Origin: Myxococcales bacterium
GTDB lineage: Bacteria > Myxococcota_A > UBA9160 > SMWR01
Assembly (NCBI GenBank): GCA_022572485.1
Contig: JACZVU010000139.1
Span: forward strand, 1 to 7,094
Direction: 5' to 3'
Length of the DNA: 7,094 nt
Shown: one piece after another, positions 6,246 through 7,094 of the stretch
Numbering within the stretch: position 1 is the first letter of the stretch
Layout: each line of letters opens with the position of its first letter
Made by a program: the position numbers and the translations under genes
The notes under the pieces: generated by a model
What the model was told of the DNA's origin: nothing
The model's input: only the letters and a program-made list of their open reading frames with translations
The model's database searches: none

Positions 6246-7094
6246 GTGAGCGAATCGAAAAAGCCGGATTTCATCAACATCCTTCAGGAATTCTCACTGC
6301 CGCTGTTGTCCGGTGTGGTCGTGGCGATGGTCTGGGCCAACCTGGATTACGAATCCTACGAGCACGTGATCCATTGGGCGCCCATCGCCGACCTCAAGGT
6401 CTTCGGCCACCTGGTTACCCATCATTGGCTCGTCAACGACATCTTCATGGTGTTCTTCTTCGGGGTTGCCGCCAAAGAAATTACCGAATCCTGCCTGCCT
6501 GGTGGCACTCTCAATCCGATTAAGAAGTCCATCAATCCGTTGTTGGCGACAATGGGCGGAGTCATCGGCCCGGTGCTGGTCTTCTTCGTCGGCATGTCCT
6601 TCCTCTATGGACCGACAGACGATCTCGAAACATTGCGGCGCGGATGGGGTATCCCGACTGCGACGGACATCGCGCTCGCGTGGCTCGTCGCCCGAACTGT
6701 CTTTGGCAAAGGGCATCCGGCGATCAACTTTCTGCTGCTGATCGCCGTGGCCGACGATGCGATCGGCCTCGCGATCATCGCAATCTTCTACGGCGATCCG
6801 AATCTTCCAATTCGCCCCGAGTTCCTGCTCCTCATCTTGCTCGGCATGGCGATCGCCTATGGGATGCGCAGAGCGAAACTCAAGTCGTGGATCCCAACCA
6901 TCGTGGTCTGCGGCCCGCTCTCCTGGCTCGGACTGTTTCTCGCGCACCTCCACCCCGCGCTCGCGCTCGTGTTCATCGTTCCGTTTCTTCCCGGGCCACG
7001 CCGCGATGTCGGCATGTTTGCTGGAGAAGACGAGATCGACCGCATGGGTGAGGAACTCGCCCACGATCTCCACATGGAGCACTCCCCGCTGCAC
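6246..7094 (+). CDS. nhaA: NhaA-type Na+/H+ antiporter, 3' end outside window
   Basis: Inner-membrane Na+/H+ antiporter of the NhaA family, open for 283 codons to the window edge. Conserved landmarks are NDIFMVFFFGV (64-74), matching the E. coli 'NDGLMAVFF' helix; GGVIGP; GWGIPTATDIALA with Asp141, equivalent to E. coli Asp133; and AVADDAIG with Asp170-Asp171, equivalent to the ion-binding Asp163-Asp164 pair. The last visible part is a hydrophilic loop (GEDEIDRMGEELAHDLHMEH) followed by SPLH, where E. coli-type proteins have the 'P-LH' before TM9. Several hydrophobic helices are visible. The GTG at 6246 is the only sensible start: an in-frame TGA lies at 6213-6215 and the upstream sequence is GGGCGGGCAG. 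The E78/R81 sensor positions of E. coli NhaA are altered here (Lys77, Thr80). Gene order differs from the common pth-ychF arrangement. Confidence 0.9.
   Translation, partial: MSESKKPDFINILQEFSLPLLSGVVVAMVWANLDYESYEHVIHWAPIADLKVFGHLVTHHWLVNDIFMVFFFGVAAKEITESCLPGGTLNPIKKSINPLLATMGGVIGPVLVFFVGMSFLYGPTDDLETLRRGWGIPTATDIALAWLVARTVFGKGHPAINFLLLIAVADDAIGLAIIAIFYGDPNLPIRPEFLLLILLGMAIAYGMRRAKLKSWIPTIVVCGPLSWLGLFLAHLHPALALVFIVPFLPGPRRDVGMFAGEDEIDRMGEELAHDLHMEHSPLH

Noticed and set aside
6294..7094. 266-codon minus-strand open frame at the right edge
   Set aside because: It is antisense to the NhaA frame, which carries the TATD and ADD motifs. The minus translation is His/Asp/Arg/Gln-rich, typical of the reverse of membrane-protein codons.

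Overview
The window looks like a stretch of chromosomal backbone from a Gram-negative, moderately high-GC bacterium. The BamD-like lipoprotein implies an outer membrane. The gene order ispE-prs-rplY(ctc)-pth, the long 'CTC' form of bL25 and the DUF1844 protein together fit a deltaproteobacterial-type lineage (Myxococcota, Desulfobacterota, Binatota or similar). That placement is inferred from gene content and order and cannot be refined by eye.

Layout. The minus strand (54-1563) carries a two-gene unit read leftward: a BamD-like outer-membrane assembly lipoprotein, then a soluble TPR protein 10 nt behind it. A short divergent promoter region (about 1564-1660) separates it from the plus-strand genes. 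The plus strand then reads: an unrecognised 71-aa protein with a basic N-terminal half and an acidic, proline-rich C-terminal half; a CDP-alcohol phosphatidyltransferase resembling phosphatidylinositol-phosphate synthase; a DUF1844 protein; ispE; prs; the bL25 gene; and pth. Most of these are closely packed. Two junctions overlap (TGATG and GTGA), and the remaining gaps are 14 to 53 nt, so one or two polycistronic transcripts are likely. After a 137-nt gap comes the 5' part of a divergent NhaA-type Na+/H+ antiporter gene, which runs off the right edge. It has a GTG start and no stop inside the window.

How the genes fit together. The left unit serves envelope biogenesis. The right cluster mixes membrane-lipid headgroup transfer, isoprenoid precursor synthesis (IspE), the nucleotide precursor PRPP (Prs) and translation (bL25, Pth). 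These are growth-linked housekeeping functions.

I see no rRNA, tRNA, CRISPR, insertion sequence, phage gene or defence system. The points worth a second look are modest: the unknown 71-aa protein; a small hairpin that would hide the ribosome-binding site of the phosphatidyltransferase; the loss of a basic Lys/Arg pair in that enzyme's presumed substrate pocket; altered pH-sensor residues in NhaA; an Asn-to-Arg change in Pth; and a TTG start plus good promoter for bamD.
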